A stretch of DNA of 64,000 nucleotides, taken from assembly GCA_028622995.1 (NCBI GenBank), contig JAJQJQ010000016.1, positions 1,240,001 through 1,304,000 of the forward strand, given 5' to 3'. The DNA comes from Panagrolaimus kolymaensis (lineage: Eukaryota > Nematoda > Chromadorea > Rhabditida > Panagrolaimidae). Shown here in pieces: positions 36,696-50,500 of this stretch. Each line of letters opens with the position of its first letter. The stretch's first letter is position 1. The position numbers and the translations under genes were made by a program. The notes below the pieces were generated by a model, which had not been told where the DNA came from, did not search any database, and saw only the letters and a program-made list of their open reading frames with translations.

Positions 36696-38825
36696 TTCTT
36701 GGAAGTCCGCTACAAAAAACAAGGAATGAAGAAAAGCGTTCAATAAAAATTGGATTAAATTCAAACACAAACAAAAAATGGCGTGAAGTATGAAATCATT
36801 TTAAAGCTTTTGAAGTTCGAACGTTTGTCAAAAATCTTAAAAATACGAAGTTGAGTTAATTAATAATTTAAAATATTTATCTTATGCGTAATTATAAAAA
36901 TCAATTTTCATTAAGCCCTTTTTATAGTCAAAAATTTTGGAAAAGTAAAGGTAGCAACCACATTATAGAAAGAAAAAAAATTGGGGGAAGTTTTTTGATG
37001 AATAAAGCTTCCTTTAGGCAACAAAAAGATAAGAGAAATTACGTAAAAAAAACAAATTGGATTATGAACGTGAGAAAAAAATTCAAAACACTTGCTTCTT
37101 AAAAAAGGTCTTTGAAATATGTGTGTTTTTTTTTTAATTTATTCCGTAAATGGTTCATCGTTTTGGAGTACAACAAACGGCATTTGTTTAAGAAAAGACG
37201 TAGACAAGTGTTTATTGCCTGAGGGGAAAAAAATTTTTTCGGGCCATAAAATTTTTGTTGTTTTTTGTTGGTAAAATAAGATGACATAATTAATATGTGT
37301 TCTTAGCCAAAAAATGATTCAAGAAGTAGTGATATTATTAATAGGAATTAAAAATAAAATATTACAAGACATTACTAAAAAAAATTAACTCCACTCTTTC
37401 AATACATATCCTTTGGGAATAGAATGACCATGTTAGTAGGGGGAAAAACTTATGCTAAGATTTAACGAGAAAAAATATCAAATAACAATTATTTTAGACA
37501 GAATTTTTTAGAATATCTCGCTTTTCTCTAAAAGTTGCAACGTGTAACAGAAAAAAATAATTGTGGCTTCATTTTTTTCATCCTCGAAAAAGTGACGTAG
37601 GTAGTAGGTATATTCATGGAAAAAGTTTATCAATCGCTGTTAATTTCTCCTTATTATGTTTTTGATTTTTTGAGTTGAAAAAAATCTCCATGACAAATTA
37701 TTTTAAAAATTCTTATGCTGAAATTTTCTTTGAAAAAAAATAAAGCATAAAACTAAAAACAGGAGAAAAAAGTTTTTTGAGTCCTTGAAGAAGACGAAAT
37801 TATTCAAGCTTTTTTTTTTCAGACAAAACAAAGCAATTCAATATGCTTTGTTTCCGTTAATTATGAGTGAAAACATCTGTGACAAAAAAAAACACATATT
37901 TATGTTCAACAACAAAGCTACATACTTCAGAAAGCATTGCTAGGAATTTAGAAAATTTTGAATCCTATCTAAGAAATAAAATTGTGACAAAGTAAGTTAG
38001 AAAAAAATTATAAAGTTAATAAAATAAATTTTCAACACATTCGCATACTTTGTTTAAAAAATGGCAAAAAAATGTGTTAATCCTTGAAAGCTTTTTTATT
38101 TTTCAATAAAGTGACGACGACAAGATTTATTTATTTGTAAAAAAGATTAGCAAAAAAAATAATAATAATTTAAAAACTCCAATAAAAGACTCCAAGCTTT
38201 TAGATCAGACTTTTTTTCTCTCCTTTGAGATCATTGAAGAAAAGTTTATTTTTCCGTTAAAGTTGGGTAACAGAGAAGAAGCACTTGAAAAGCAAAAGAG
38301 TGATGAAGGGATTTGCGCAAGCTTTTTTAAAACATGAGATAATTTGGTATATCTCATTTACAAACTCAAGAGTTTTTACAAATAGAAAAAAAGAACATTT
38401 GTTAACAAACAAAAAAATTGAAATGAATAAAACACAAGTTTTAGTTTATAAAAAAAATTACAAAACATGCTTTATCATTTTGTTTAATTGAAGAGACGCA
38501 TTTATTTATATAGTTGAAAATACAGAATGTCTAAGCATAGTTAATTAATAAACGAAATTTTTAGGAAATATAGATTTTTCTTGAATGCAACCAATTCCTT
38601 TATTAAAAAAATTTAGTAAAATTATTTTTAGGGATTTTCCATTTGCAAAATATTGAAGCAACATGCAGTTGCACGAATAAAAATACTCGCAAAATTTCTG
38701 TTGCTCGCTTTCGTCAAAAAGTTGCACCACTTTTTTTTTACTTTTCGCTTTTCCTTTCGACATCTGATTACAAGGTGTTTTGTGCTACTTTTTTTACTAA
38801 CTTCAAACTAACTCAACTCATCAAA
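36696..38825. other. Intergenic region between divergent genes
   Basis: About 2.1 kb between the minus-strand gene ending its start at 36695 and the plus-strand gene at 38826. Some frames of 60-70 codons occur but are Lys/Phe/Asn-rich without domain features. No repeat element stands out. Promoters for both genes presumably lie here. Confidence 0.5.
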
Positions 38826-40107
38826 ATGCGAAAACCCTGGGTCTTCTTGATTACTTTATGGTGGTATATCATCATTCTTCCTGACTTAATATCTGGTATT
38901 GAAAATGGTGCAGGTGGTGGCGTTGGTCAAGTATTCATCAATGATGCTATGTCATCTCTCGGTAACATTCCTGGTTTGAATTTTGTTCCTCAAGGTAATG
39001 GTGGTGGTACTGGCAATTTGGATTCCGCTCTTGATAGATTTTCTGAACCTCTTATAAAATTTGCAACTGGTGCTAAACCTGGTCCTAGTGATATTCGTCA
39101 AATGATTAATTCACTTCCTAATCTTATTGTAAATATTCCTGGTTTTGGTAATGTTGAATTAGCAAAGGTTCGTTGATATTTTATCCATTTGACCCCCATT
39201 TATAATCTTTTTTCAGTTGCCGGCCGAAATTAATTTAAATGTTGTTCCTTTTATTTCATTCTTGTTATTATTATTTATTTTTAGGTTCCAACTCCAGTTC
39301 TTTTACACGTTCTTCGAGGCGGACAAATACCTGGTATCCCGCGTGAAACACTTGACAAGGTTGTTAGACAATATACTCAAAGAATGTATGATGCTGCTGT
39401 TCGAGCTCGTGCTGGTACTCCTATACCTGGTGATGAAAAGTATCTTCCACCGTTGGATTCTCTTCCTCAAGAAGTCGTGACAACTTACATGAATGGAAAA
39501 CGAATTCCTTTTTTGGATCCATCACAAATGAGAGTCATCCAAGAATATTACACATCTCAAATCCCTGTTGAATTTATTGGTTCGAATAGTTCTGATGGAA
39601 GTCCTTCATTCAATCCTCAAATGTTTTCTATGTTGAAATTACTTCCTCCAAATTACAACTTAACAAGGATTCCACCAGAAATTATCACTCAAATTCTTCA
39701 TGGTGAAATGCCTGATTTTGGAAAATTGCCTCAAGATATCCTTGATTATTTGCGTGACAATAGTGATAAGATGTTTAATTCCTTTAAAATATCTGTAGGT
39801 TTTTTACTTCAGTATCTTATCTGTTTATATTTTTTAGGCCAACACAAGTCTTGAAGAAATTCTTCGAAAGCTGCCACGATTTGAACATCCCAAACACGAA
39901 GTTACCTTTACGCCATATGATCTTAACAGAAATGATAGCGGTATTGCTGTAATAGAAGATGGATGGCTTACACCAACTCAAATTCATATCCTTACTGCTG
40001 TTGCTCTTGTACTTCTTGCTATAGCTTCTCTTGGAATTCTGGGAACTTATATTTTTTATCTTCGTAAAAAACGTTTCAATAATTCTAAAACTGCTCATCT
40101 CATGTAA
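38826..40107 (+). CDS. Unrecognised type I membrane protein
   Basis: I do not recognise the family. The signal peptide is MRKPWVFLITLWWYIIILPD, followed by a Gly-rich segment and a Pro-rich extracellular part with recurring short motifs (LPNLIVNIPGFG, LLHVLRGGQIPGIP, IPPEIITQILHGEMPDFGKL). One C-terminal membrane helix (ILTAVALVLLAIASLGILGTYIFY) is followed by a short basic tail KKRFNNSKTAHLM. The exon structure includes a 24-base micro-exon at 39217-39240 (LPAEINLN) between GTTCGT/TTTCAG and GTTGTT/TTTTAG. Two N-glycosylation sequons (SNSS, NYNLT) are visible. Length is about 380 residues. Confidence 0.7.
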
Positions 40108-41289
40108 ATTATTAAAATTTTGTTATATTTTGCTATGTTATAAATATTTCTATGTATGAAAAGATAAATAAATAAAAGGGTATTTTCGTAATATTAGTAT
40201 CTTTTAAATCTTTTGAACACATACATGTATGACTTACCAGGACAATGTAATCATTCGACTGTTTTTTTTACATGTTTTCAATGGATGACTCTAATTTTAA
40301 AATGTGTTACTTTTTTCTTGACAATTTAAGAAGCTTCGCTTTAAACTTTAAAGGAATGAGGGAAGCGTTTAAAAGCTAAATATGTCTTCTCACTTCCTCG
40401 CTGCAAATTGTCTTGGAATTCGATGACAATAGGATTAAAGCCGCATTGTTTTTCTTTTTTTTCTCTTTCTTTTGTTTGTTGAAAAGCAGATTGGGCAATG
40501 TTTTACTGGCTTTTTGGCATCTCTTCTTTTTTGGAAGAAAAAAAAAATAGATAAAGCTAGAAGATGCTTTGCTCTCGCTTCTTCCGAGTGGATGGATGTT
40601 TGTGGATAATTTTTAATCGACTTATGAATAAGATATCATCATCTCAATTTTTTCTAACGTTGATGTTTTATTTCTTATAAAAGTTAGATATTTTTTGAAA
40701 CATTTTTCATTGGAGATCCATAAAACTTGATGCCTTTTCCCCATGAAATTTAGTTTATTTATGATTGAGAAATTCGAAGAAAAAAGCTGGCTTTACACAA
40801 TGTCTTATGCTATCCAATTAGATTCTTTCTTTTTGCTGCTAATGAGCGCTCGTAAAATTATTGCTATTGTGGTATGTAGATTTCATTCGTGTTGGATAAA
40901 ATAAATAGGGATATGATTCCAATAATAAACATAAAAAATAGGTAATACATAAAACGAAAATCATTTTTGAGCTTTTTCAAAAAACCACTTTATCAGCAAT
41001 CACGATTTTCATCGCAATTGATACTTTTATATATAAATTAAATCTTTTTATTAAACCTTTTAACTTGATTGTAAAAAAAACTTTATTCCAACTTTAGGCA
41101 TTTCTATTGCCCTTTAACTTTTTTTGTGAAAGCGTCGACGCATTAGATTCCCTTGTGGCCGCTTCCATATTTTTTGTTTGTTTGAAGATCTGTCATTTTT
41201 TGTTTTGTTTTTTATTTGCAAAAAAAACTTTGAAATCAATAATAAAAGTGTTTTTTGTAAAAACTTTTAAGGATCTTTAAAAAGCAGTT
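40108..41289. other. Intergenic region
   Basis: Holds the 3' flank of the preceding gene, with AATAAA near 40170, and presumably the promoter of the next gene. I see no exon or repeat of note. The start of the next gene is preceded by AAAAGCAG two bases before its ATG. Confidence 0.5.
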
Positions 41290-42541
41290 ATGATTTGGTT
41301 TATTCTTTCATTTATTTCTGTGATTGATGCAGCATTACATCAAATTTCATCAGAAAAGCCAACCGATTTTCGTATAAGATTGTGTTCACATGAGCGGCAA
41401 CCAATGCAATTGGAAACAATGTTGGTGGGTTTCAAATTTAATGGGAAAAACAAGTTGACGAAAAATAATTTTACAGTATTTTCCTGATGCAGTTAAATTT
41501 TGTGCTTCGATAACGACAAACAAAAATGTTTTGGCTTTATCAAAAGATAAACAACGGACAACATTTTTACAACCTTTACTTTCGATTGGAATTCGAGAAA
41601 TTGGAGCTCAACATCGATGTCAAATTAATTTTATGGTTCCTTTTTTAAAACTGCTATTCAGTCTATTAAATTTTTTATATTTCCAGGGGTACGGTGGAGA
41701 ATATCGATTATCTCCTGATTTAGGCTATTATACCCATTGTCAGCGTTCCATTAGTCAATACATTAATCAATTGGTTGATGGTGAACCTAAACCTGAATGG
41801 AATATTAGCAATCCCCAATGTCCAATTCAAGGATTACCTAATTCTTACAAAGTAATCCGCTTTTTGTGCTTTAAAAATGATTACCAAAATTTAGGATTAT
41901 CTTGCATGTGATTTAGTTCCATCTCGATGGTATGAACTCGATTTTGAATCATCAATTCGATATGAAGTCTTTCACAAAAAAACTTATCAGCAATTTACTT
42001 CAAACTACTCAACAACATTTTTATTTAAACCTGATTATTTTTTGGAAAGAAATGGCAGTGAAGTTGATTGGTTAACAAGGTTAATTGAAATTAAGGCAAA
42101 GTGAGTTTTATTTCATTCGAGCGTGTTGTTATAACTGGCATTTTTCGACCAAATCTTACAATTTGAATTATGATATTTAGATTAAAAGGTTGCAAAAAGA
42201 TTCGCTATCTCATTAGAATCGATGATCAATGGCGCATTCCCATGACAATTCATGTCGAATATCGTATCACCCACAATGGTTATATCAAATATTCACATAA
42301 TGTTGGAAATGGAACCATTGATCATTGGTTTAGTGGCACATTTCCTTTCATTCGTTCACCATCAAGGGATCATGAAGTTTGCGCACGAGTGGAATGGAAA
42401 AATTCTAAACAAAGCTTTTGGATTTGTCGCCGATTTGCTTCTAAAGGTCAATGCAATTTTATCAATTCAACCACTGCCAAAAATTATCTTTCACTAAATT
42501 TAACTTTTATTTTATTTATTTTTTTTAATCTATCATCATAA
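41290..42541 (+). CDS. Unrecognised secreted cysteine-containing protein, possibly GPI-anchored
   Basis: No family recognised. The signal peptide MIWFILSFISVIDAALH is followed by a cysteine-containing ectodomain (FRIRLCSHERQPM, VKFCASITTNKN, GAQHRCQINF, YYTHCQRSISQY, NPQCPIQG, YLACDLVPSRWYELDF, GCKKIRYLIRIDDQWRIP, EVCARVEWKN, FWICRRF, GQCNF). It has several N-glycosylation sequons. The C-terminus is hydrophobic (LNLTFILFIFFNLSS) with no charged residues after it, as in GPI-anchor signals. Introns are short and phases agree. The cysteine count is even enough for disulfides. The head-to-tail order with the preceding membrane protein (about 1.2 kb apart) gives no functional clue. Confidence 0.7.
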
Positions 42542-42718
42542 ATAATTTCGTATAATAATAATTTTAAATACTTTTATAAGGCAACCGTAGTGGAAAAAAA
42601 GTGAAACCAAGCCCCTAAAAATCTTAAACCAAGTTCGTATAGTCGAAGGCAGAAAATAATAAAGAACAAAATAAATAATAATAATTTAAGGCATGTTATT
42701 AAATAATGATAGGAAAAT

Positions 42719-45523
42719 TTATTTTAATAATCTATTAACACTTTCATCTAATAATTTTCGATGATTAGCTCTTGCTTTTTCTACCCGTGATAAAGTTATT
42801 TTATCAAAATGCGAAATCAATTCAGAGAAATCAATTGATGATACTGATTTTGGATGATTTCTTTGACTAAAAATAAGAAAAAATAAAATTTTTAAAATGA
42901 CCTGCAACTTACGTGGAAATAGTTAATAATGGTATTGCTTGTAATCTCTTGAGTAAAGTATTAAATGTATCTGTTTGGGGCACAAGCATCAATAAAGCTG
43001 ATAATACAGCTGCTAAAGGCTTTTGATATTCTGCACTCAATAAATCCAATCGAACATCTAAAAATTAAATTTTAAAATGAAAATTTTCCAACTCCAACTT
43101 ACAGGATAAAATAGGTGATTCAATAAGTTGTACAAGTCGATCAATTTCTCGTAAAAAATCGACTGAAACATCAATCTCCGATAATCTTGGAACTAATTCA
43201 GCTGCATGTTCATAATATTTGGCTAACAACAATAAAGACAATAAACAAATGGGTTGATGGCTCCAACATCGATATAAACATTCAAATAAATCTTTACAAT
43301 CCTAAAATTTTTGTAATTAAAGAAATTTCGTGAATTTTAAAACGAACATTTTCTTCCGGAGTTTTGAGCTTTTGTCGAAGTTGAAGCATTTCAGGTGTGG
43401 TTAAAAGAATTCCATTTAAAATTCCAACCATTTTTGCAATAAAATCTATTACAGAAGCTTGTCCATAAATATTTTGATTCTCAACAAATCTTTCAAAATC
43501 TGGCAAAAGAAGGGCGAGCGAGCGATAAACATCTCGAGGTTCTAATAATAGGCAAATTTGGCTAAAAATAAATAATTATAATATAATATTAATTAATGCG
43601 AAAAAAATCTATTACCGTATAATAGAAATTCCACGTTCAGCAAGTAATTTAGGATCAGCTCGAAATTTTTGAAGTAAGCAAATACAAAATTTAATTAAAT
43701 ATGGTCGAACACTTTGAAGCTAAAATTTAACTTTTAAAGAATTGAAAACTGAAATAATTATGTACCTTTTCATTAACTTCTTTTTTTAAATTAAAAGCTC
43801 CAATATCAACATCTTGTTGCTTTTGTCCACAAATATCTGTGATAAGTAAAATATCTAATTCTAAAACATCATCAGCTTGATCGCATAAAATATCAATGAG
43901 TCGTGGAAAGAAATGTTCAATGTGTTTATACATCTATAAAATAACGAACCCCTCAAGCACTGAATGATGAAAACGTTCAAAAAGAACAAACCTCGGCTGA
44001 TTGATTTGCGTGAAGATGCCTCACCCATCGAAGAACTGCTTTACGTGTTTCTGTTTTTTCAAAGTCTATATATTTTAATAAAACTTCAACAACGGGATCA
44101 ATCGCAATTTTAGTTTCTTTTGTAACTAATGAAATGAGTCTTGCATTAACTTCTGCGGCTTTTAATGTATCATCTGAAAGCCATGGCAACACAGCTACAA
44201 GAAAACTTGAAAGATTTCCAAGCATCCCTGTTGAATAATCTTTTAAAATTTGATCCATCCATTCAAGAGCCATTTTACGAGCTAATACCGAGTTTGAAGC
44301 AACATGATGATTGAGGATATTAATGATAGCCCCGAGATCAACCTATTAAATAAATATATGCTTTAAAATGCTTTAAAAAAATTATAAAAAATTTTTTAAA
44401 ACCTTTTCTTTTTCTTTCGGCTGCAATTTATACATTAATTCGGTTAAAACTGCTGTTGTTGTTTCTGTAAAAGAAATGTTTAATTATTAAATAAATAATA
44501 AAAAATTATAACCCACCTTTAACGACGGGTGAAGGATCATCTAAAGCTTTAAAAACTCCATCAATAACTTCAGGAATATAAGAAGTAATAGAAAAACTAG
44601 GAACTTTTAAAATTGTATGAAACTAAAATATTCATATTTTAATTTCGTAAAGTCAAGTAATGATTAGAGATACCCATGAAATAATAAATCGTCTATTTGA
44701 TGAATTAATGGCATGAATTCTTTCTCGAATCAAAACCATGAGTTGCTCCAAATCAAAGGTACTTTCTGAAAAGGGTTATTTTTTATATATATAATAATAA
44801 TTATTATTATTTTGAAATGAGGAATAAATGTGTTGTATCATCTATCTCAAAATTCTAAAAAAAAATCCAACCTGCAGTTACTATTTCTTTCATTAAACGA
44901 TCAAGCAATTCCGCTCCATTTCGTACGTTCTGATCAGCATCAGATGCAAGTTTCCAAAATTTATCAAAAAGTACATCAAAATGTTCCAAAGATGATGCAC
45001 GACAAATTTTAACAATATTATAAAGAGACTAAAAAAGTTTAATCATAAGGAATATATAAAGGAGAAGATTAGATACCTCGCAAGCATAATATCGAACTCT
45101 TTGATCTCCATCATCAAAACAAGTTAAAACAGGAGTAATAAGCTTTCCAGAATATGGAGCGCAATTCTAAATTTTAATTAAATATTAAAAAGCAAACAAT
45201 TTCAAAATTTAAAATTACATCTTTTCCTAAAGCAATTGCAACTGCTGCTAATCCAATCAAACCACCTTTACGATTATGTCCATTTGGAGTTACGGTGAGT
45301 CCTTCGAGTACCGTAATCAATCTTTCTAATTCTGATAAATGATTTTGTCTCACAAGTTCACGAACTTGACTAAAATTTTATATTCTTACTAAGTTTATAT
45401 ATTCTTAAAATTAGAAACAAACCGTTCAATTTCTAATGCAGCAGATTTACGTTTTTCATAAAGTTTATCAGTTAAAGTTCTTACCACCGCTTGTGATAAT
45501 GGAGAATATTGATTATCTGCCAT
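42719..45523 (-). CDS. VAC14: VAC14, scaffold of the PIKfyve/FIG4 lipid kinase complex
   Basis: HEAT-repeat scaffold that controls PI(3,5)P2 synthesis on endosomes and lysosomes. The N-terminus [20 protein letters not shown] and [13 protein letters not shown] match the family. Then come [38 protein letters not shown] and [20 protein letters not shown]. The middle holds [10 protein letters not shown] and [20 protein letters not shown]. The conserved C-terminal region reads [20 protein letters not shown], followed by [18 protein letters not shown]. It ends [11 protein letters not shown]. The sequence is about 700 residues in more than ten exons, with introns of 40-60 bases. It is transcribed away from the CREB3-type gene. 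Confidence 0.93.
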
Positions 45524-47583
45524 CACTACAGCTATTAGTTGTCATACAAAAATGAAAGCAAAATAAAAGAGCTTCCTTTTTTGATGATATTTTTTTTGTT
45601 GTTGTCTCAAAACTAGGGTGTTTCACTTTTTTTCTTTTTTGTTTTCTGGTGATTTTTTTAAATTTGGCGCCAGCTTGAGCAAACAGCAACTATCGTAAAA
45701 TTATTTTCTTTAAAAATGAGTTGGCTTTTTTATTCGATGTTGGTTTCATTGACTGAATTCGAATGCATCAAAAATATTTTAGCAAAAGGTTTGTTTGTTT
45801 GTCCGTGTGGTAACTAAAAAATGCGCATTATTAGTATTTGGTTGACCTGGGCGGGCCTTTGTCATTCATCCATCCATCTATTCGAAAATAAAAATAAGAG
45901 AGGATTTTCGCCGAGAACGCCGCCACTACTGCTGCCTTGAGTACACTTCCTTTTCTTGCGCACAGCCCTCATTCTTTCTTTTTCTTTTTTACTTTTAATT
46001 TAACCAATCATTTACAAATATCTCTCACCGTTCCTTTCTTTTCTTCCATTGCATACCAACCTGCTGTGCCATTGCCAAAGACCTTAGTGTTTTTTTGTTG
46101 TTGATTCCATTATTTTTTGTCTTTAAAAAAATGTTACTCAAAAAAGAGAAAGCTTTTGTATATGTATGTTTGTTATTTGCATTTAGTTTTTTAACGAACC
46201 TAATGAGAAAAAGAAAAGAGGGAGACTCCTCTGCATTCATTTGTTGACGCCCAAAAGCAGGCAAGCAAGCTTTAAGCTATGCTGCTACTGAATTTAGCAG
46301 CCATAATAAACACATTGCATATGCCTGCCTTTTCATGGAAAGGAAAAACAAAAAAAATAAGAGAAGCTTTTGCTATTAGCCAATAAAAATGCTTAACGGA
46401 TTCTATGCTTTATTTTTACTTCGTTTAAAAAAATTGTTTTTATTATTTTTTGCCTCTTTACAAATGTAAAAATGAATCGTCGATTTAATTTTTTCTTTCT
46501 TTAAAGAATAGAGAAAAAAATGAACAAGAATAAAATTTTTCTTCTCCGAAACGGAAACATAACAATTCAAACGACTCAAAGATGTTGCTTGCTTTTTTTT
46601 TGTGCTAGCGACATTCTTCAATGTGGTCAATAAAGATGACGTTTAATTGTTCGGTGATTGACTAAACCGGTTAAGACAACGTCGGTTAAAGTTCAGCTCT
46701 TTTTCCCTATAAAAAATTTATAAAAAAAACTATGCAAATTTTTAATGTTTTACAACAATTTAAATTTGGTTTATACTTTTCTCCGACTTGTTAGTTGGTG
46801 CTCCATTCTCCATTTTATCTTCCTTAAAAACTTGAAACATAAAAAGCTTTCCGAATTGATATTCTCTCTCATCTCTTCGCCTCTTTCTCGTATATTCTTC
46901 TTTCTTTCATTTTCCACGTTTTTCCCCTTTTTCCCCAAAATACATATAACAATCCATTTTCAATCTTTTTATTTCTTCTGAACATTCTCAAATGAAAAAC
47001 TTTTGTAATTTTTTTTCTTCATGTTTTTTGTTCTTTCAATGAAGAAAAGGTGTCTTCGGAAAAATCTTTGTTGCTGCCACTCAAAGGCTTTTTTTATACA
47101 TACACACTTTTACGGATTTTTTTATCTTCCTTTTTTGTTGTTGTCATTTTTCTGTTTGAACTTTTTTTCTGCAAAGGTCCTCTTTTAAAAAGAGACAAAA
47201 GATAATTCCAGAAAAAAAAGTTGACAGGTCTCTCTTAAATTTTTGTTATCACCATCCATTATTTATGCACTTCTTTTGGAAGCCTTTCAGCTTTTTTGAT
47301 TTGTCGAAAATTTTTTTGGCAGCCTTTAATTATTTTTTTGTACAAACACATTTGTATTATTATTCATTTCCAAAAAAAATAAAGACTTCATTTTTGTATT
47401 CATTTTAAGCCTAAAAAAGAGATTCGTTTTCACGTGGTTTATTTATTTTTTGTTTGTTTGTTTGTCAAAGTCCCTTCCTTTTTTTAAATCATAAATATGT
47501 ATTTAATTTTTTTCCATGATTTTTAAGGTTTGTGTTCACACAACTTCGTTAAACGCTTGCTTCTTTCTTATAATAAAGAAAAA
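45524..47583. other. Divergent intergenic region between VAC14 and the CREB3-type gene
   Basis: About 2 kb, A/T-rich, with GC-richer patches near 45850-45950. I see no exon. Promoters of both genes should lie here. An AATTTTTTTCC..TTTTTAAG acceptor-like stretch occurs near 47520, and an in-frame upstream ATG-like start at 47530 (CSHNFVKRL..) precedes the chosen ATG. Confidence 0.5.
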
Positions 47584-50500
47584 ATGGATCCTTCGATGGA
47601 TGATGAATTTCCAAATACACCATTAGATGGAGAATTTGGTGAAACATTATTAAATGATTTTCTTGATGATCCAAATCGAATTGCTGATAATTTCTTAGGC
47701 TTTGATAATGATGAATTTTCACTTTCACATTATTTGGATGATAATGCATTTGAAAATTTTGGTTCACCTGATTCAGATCGAAGTGATCCAAGTACTTCAT
47801 CATCAGTAGATTCGGGATATTCAATGGATTTTGATATTGGTTCGGTTAAAGGTGAAATTGGGGAGGAGTTTGAAATGATGCAAATCAAACCCATGGATAC
47901 TGAAGTTACACCATCTCCTCCTCCAATTTATCAACATGTTACGGAACAAAAATACATTCCACAACCAAAATTTGTTCAAATTAAATCGGAACCTGTTAAA
48001 GCTAGAGCTGTTGCAAATAATGGTAATTCACATGGAACAAAATTGCAATCCCGTGGAATCAGACTAAGTAAGATTTCAAACTCTTAGATATTTTTTTAAT
48101 TTTGAAACTTTCCAAAACACATGTCCTTCAAAAAAAATTTCCACGGACTTCTTTTTACAACCTTGAAGTTCTCAGGTTACTGACCTTTTCAGAAAAGGTC
48201 ATATTAAAGTTTTCTTTCGTTTTTTTATTTCAATCATTTGTCGTGACAAAATAGGGTCACTTTAAAATGATTTTGAAAGGAAACAAAAAAATAAAAACTT
48301 TATATAAACATTTTTTCTGAAATTGTTTGGATTTTGAAGGGCAAATTTAAACATAAACCTTTTTTTATAGAAGCAGTTGCTGCTCGTCAACTTCCAAACA
48401 ACGCCCAAAATCAGGCACAAAAATCTCAACTTGGGATTTATCCAGCTGTTGCAAATCCGTCCGGATTTCATTCAAATCGTGGTGTACAACAGCAACAACA
48501 ATCATCAGCCCAACCACAACAAACACAATCAAATCATCAAGGAAGAAAATATCAACCATTAAATTTAACGGATGAAGAGAAACGTTTACTTAAAAAGGAA
48601 GCAATCTCTTTACCTGAATTTTTACCATTAACAAAAGCAGAAGAAAGAGATTTAAAACGGATTCGACGAAAAATTCGAAACAAAAAATCTGCACAAACAA
48701 GTCGAAAGCGCAAACAGGTAATAATATATTTTTTTAATGAAGATTAATATTATTTGCAACCAAAAATGTTTGTTTTAAAATCAAAAAATTTTAATATGAG
48801 ATTGCATCAAATTTCATTTGCATCCTTTTTTGATTTTCTCTGATGGCCTTCGTTTATTGTGGCAAGGGATCAGAGCTTTAGACTTTTTTGTTTGTTAAAG
48901 ACTTTGTTTACACAAAAACTGGCTTTGGCAATGACCCTTTGGGATTTTTTTTTGAAGTGCTAACAGAAGGAGGAAAGCAACAAAAAAACGGGAGGGAGTA
49001 AAAATGATGCTTGCGCAATTCACCAGTTTCCTTTCTTTTCGTACCATGCCGCGCGAGGCTTCGGTCATTTCTTTACAAACAAAAAAACTTTTTTATAAAA
49101 AACAAACACAAAATTGAGGCATTCATTTTTCTTTTTTTTTACAATGAAATCTTTAACCTTTAATGAGTCAAAGTAGGGCCATGTGTTATTTTCTTAAATT
49201 AAAAAGAACAACAGACGCTTAAAGTCATAAATCACTATTTTTGTGACTAATCTCCCTCACTTTGTTTCCCTTCAATTGCACTTTGTTATTCATTGAGGCT
49301 CAAGCTCATTGATACATTGAAACTTTTTCTTAAACAAAACAATTTTTTCTTTTAATGTTCAATATTTTGGGATATTTTTAACGATTCGATTTTTTTTCAC
49401 GCAGAATAATAATCTAGTGTCCATTTGATCGACATTTTTATTTTTTATTATTGAATGTATGTGTATTTCACACAGCTTCAATAATACGCAAACACGCACT
49501 CTTCAAAAAAGACGAAAATCGGACGTGTCCTTCTTTCTTCTTTTTTCCATTTATTTTTCTCGAATCTGCGCAAATGTTGAAAAAAAAAATTAGAAAGAAA
49601 AAATGTATTTATTTCCAATACAGGATGATTTTATGCATTTTTTTTGAAAAGGGGAAAGAAAAAGAATCGAGGTCGACGACAGTTTTTTGTCAAACGACCG
49701 AAACTGTTTTTACATTTTGAGAGAGAAAGACGCGATGCATTAAAAACGATCATCTTTTTTATTTTTCCATTCAATATACAAAAGCAGGGCTGTCAAATCG
49801 CTTCGCTCAAAGACGTCGCTCATCGCTGCAGCGACGCTTTTTTCATTTTCGCGTCGCTTCGCTTCGCGCAAAAAATAAAAAAAATGAAATCGCTTCAGCG
49901 ACTTCAGCGATCTCGTCGCTGTTTGAAACAGCGACGCTTTTTTGCGTGTCTTTTTTTGAAAAGCGATCGCTTCAGCGACGCGATGGACAGCGTCGGTGAA
50001 GAAACAGCGACGAAAATCGCGCAAGCTGCAGCGAATCGCTGAAGTCGCTGAACAAATTTTGAGCGTCGCTAGCGAAAAACAGCGATTTGACAGCCCTGTA
50101 CAAAAGGTTAAAAAAAGGAAGAGAGTTGACGGCTGTGCAAATTGATTGAAAATAAAAATCACCGCATTTATGATTGCCGCTTTTTATGCCATTGTTAGAT
50201 TTTTTGCCGATGATAGGGTATTAAAAAGAAAATTAGATGGGAGAGTGAAAAAAAATGAGGAAGAAAATATTGATCGTTGATGCAGGAAATCGGATAAGCT
50301 CCTATTTTTTGCGACAAAAGATCAAAATAGAGGAAAACAATCCGATAAGCTACTATCGCATTTGACTTGGAAATTGGTAAATTATAAATATATAACATTT
50401 ATTTGCATATATGAATAAACAAAAAATGTAAACACTAAACCTTATAAACTCACTACAACCTTGAACATTGTATAATTTTTTATTTTTTACATTTTAGGAT

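Noticed and set aside
36884..37102. 72-codon plus-strand frame
   Set aside because: Lys/Phe/Asn-rich with no domain, no splice partners and composition like the surrounding A/T tracts.
49644..50162. Overlapping 130-140 codon frames on both strands
   Set aside because: They coincide with the AGCGACG-rich MITE and have its palindromic composition.
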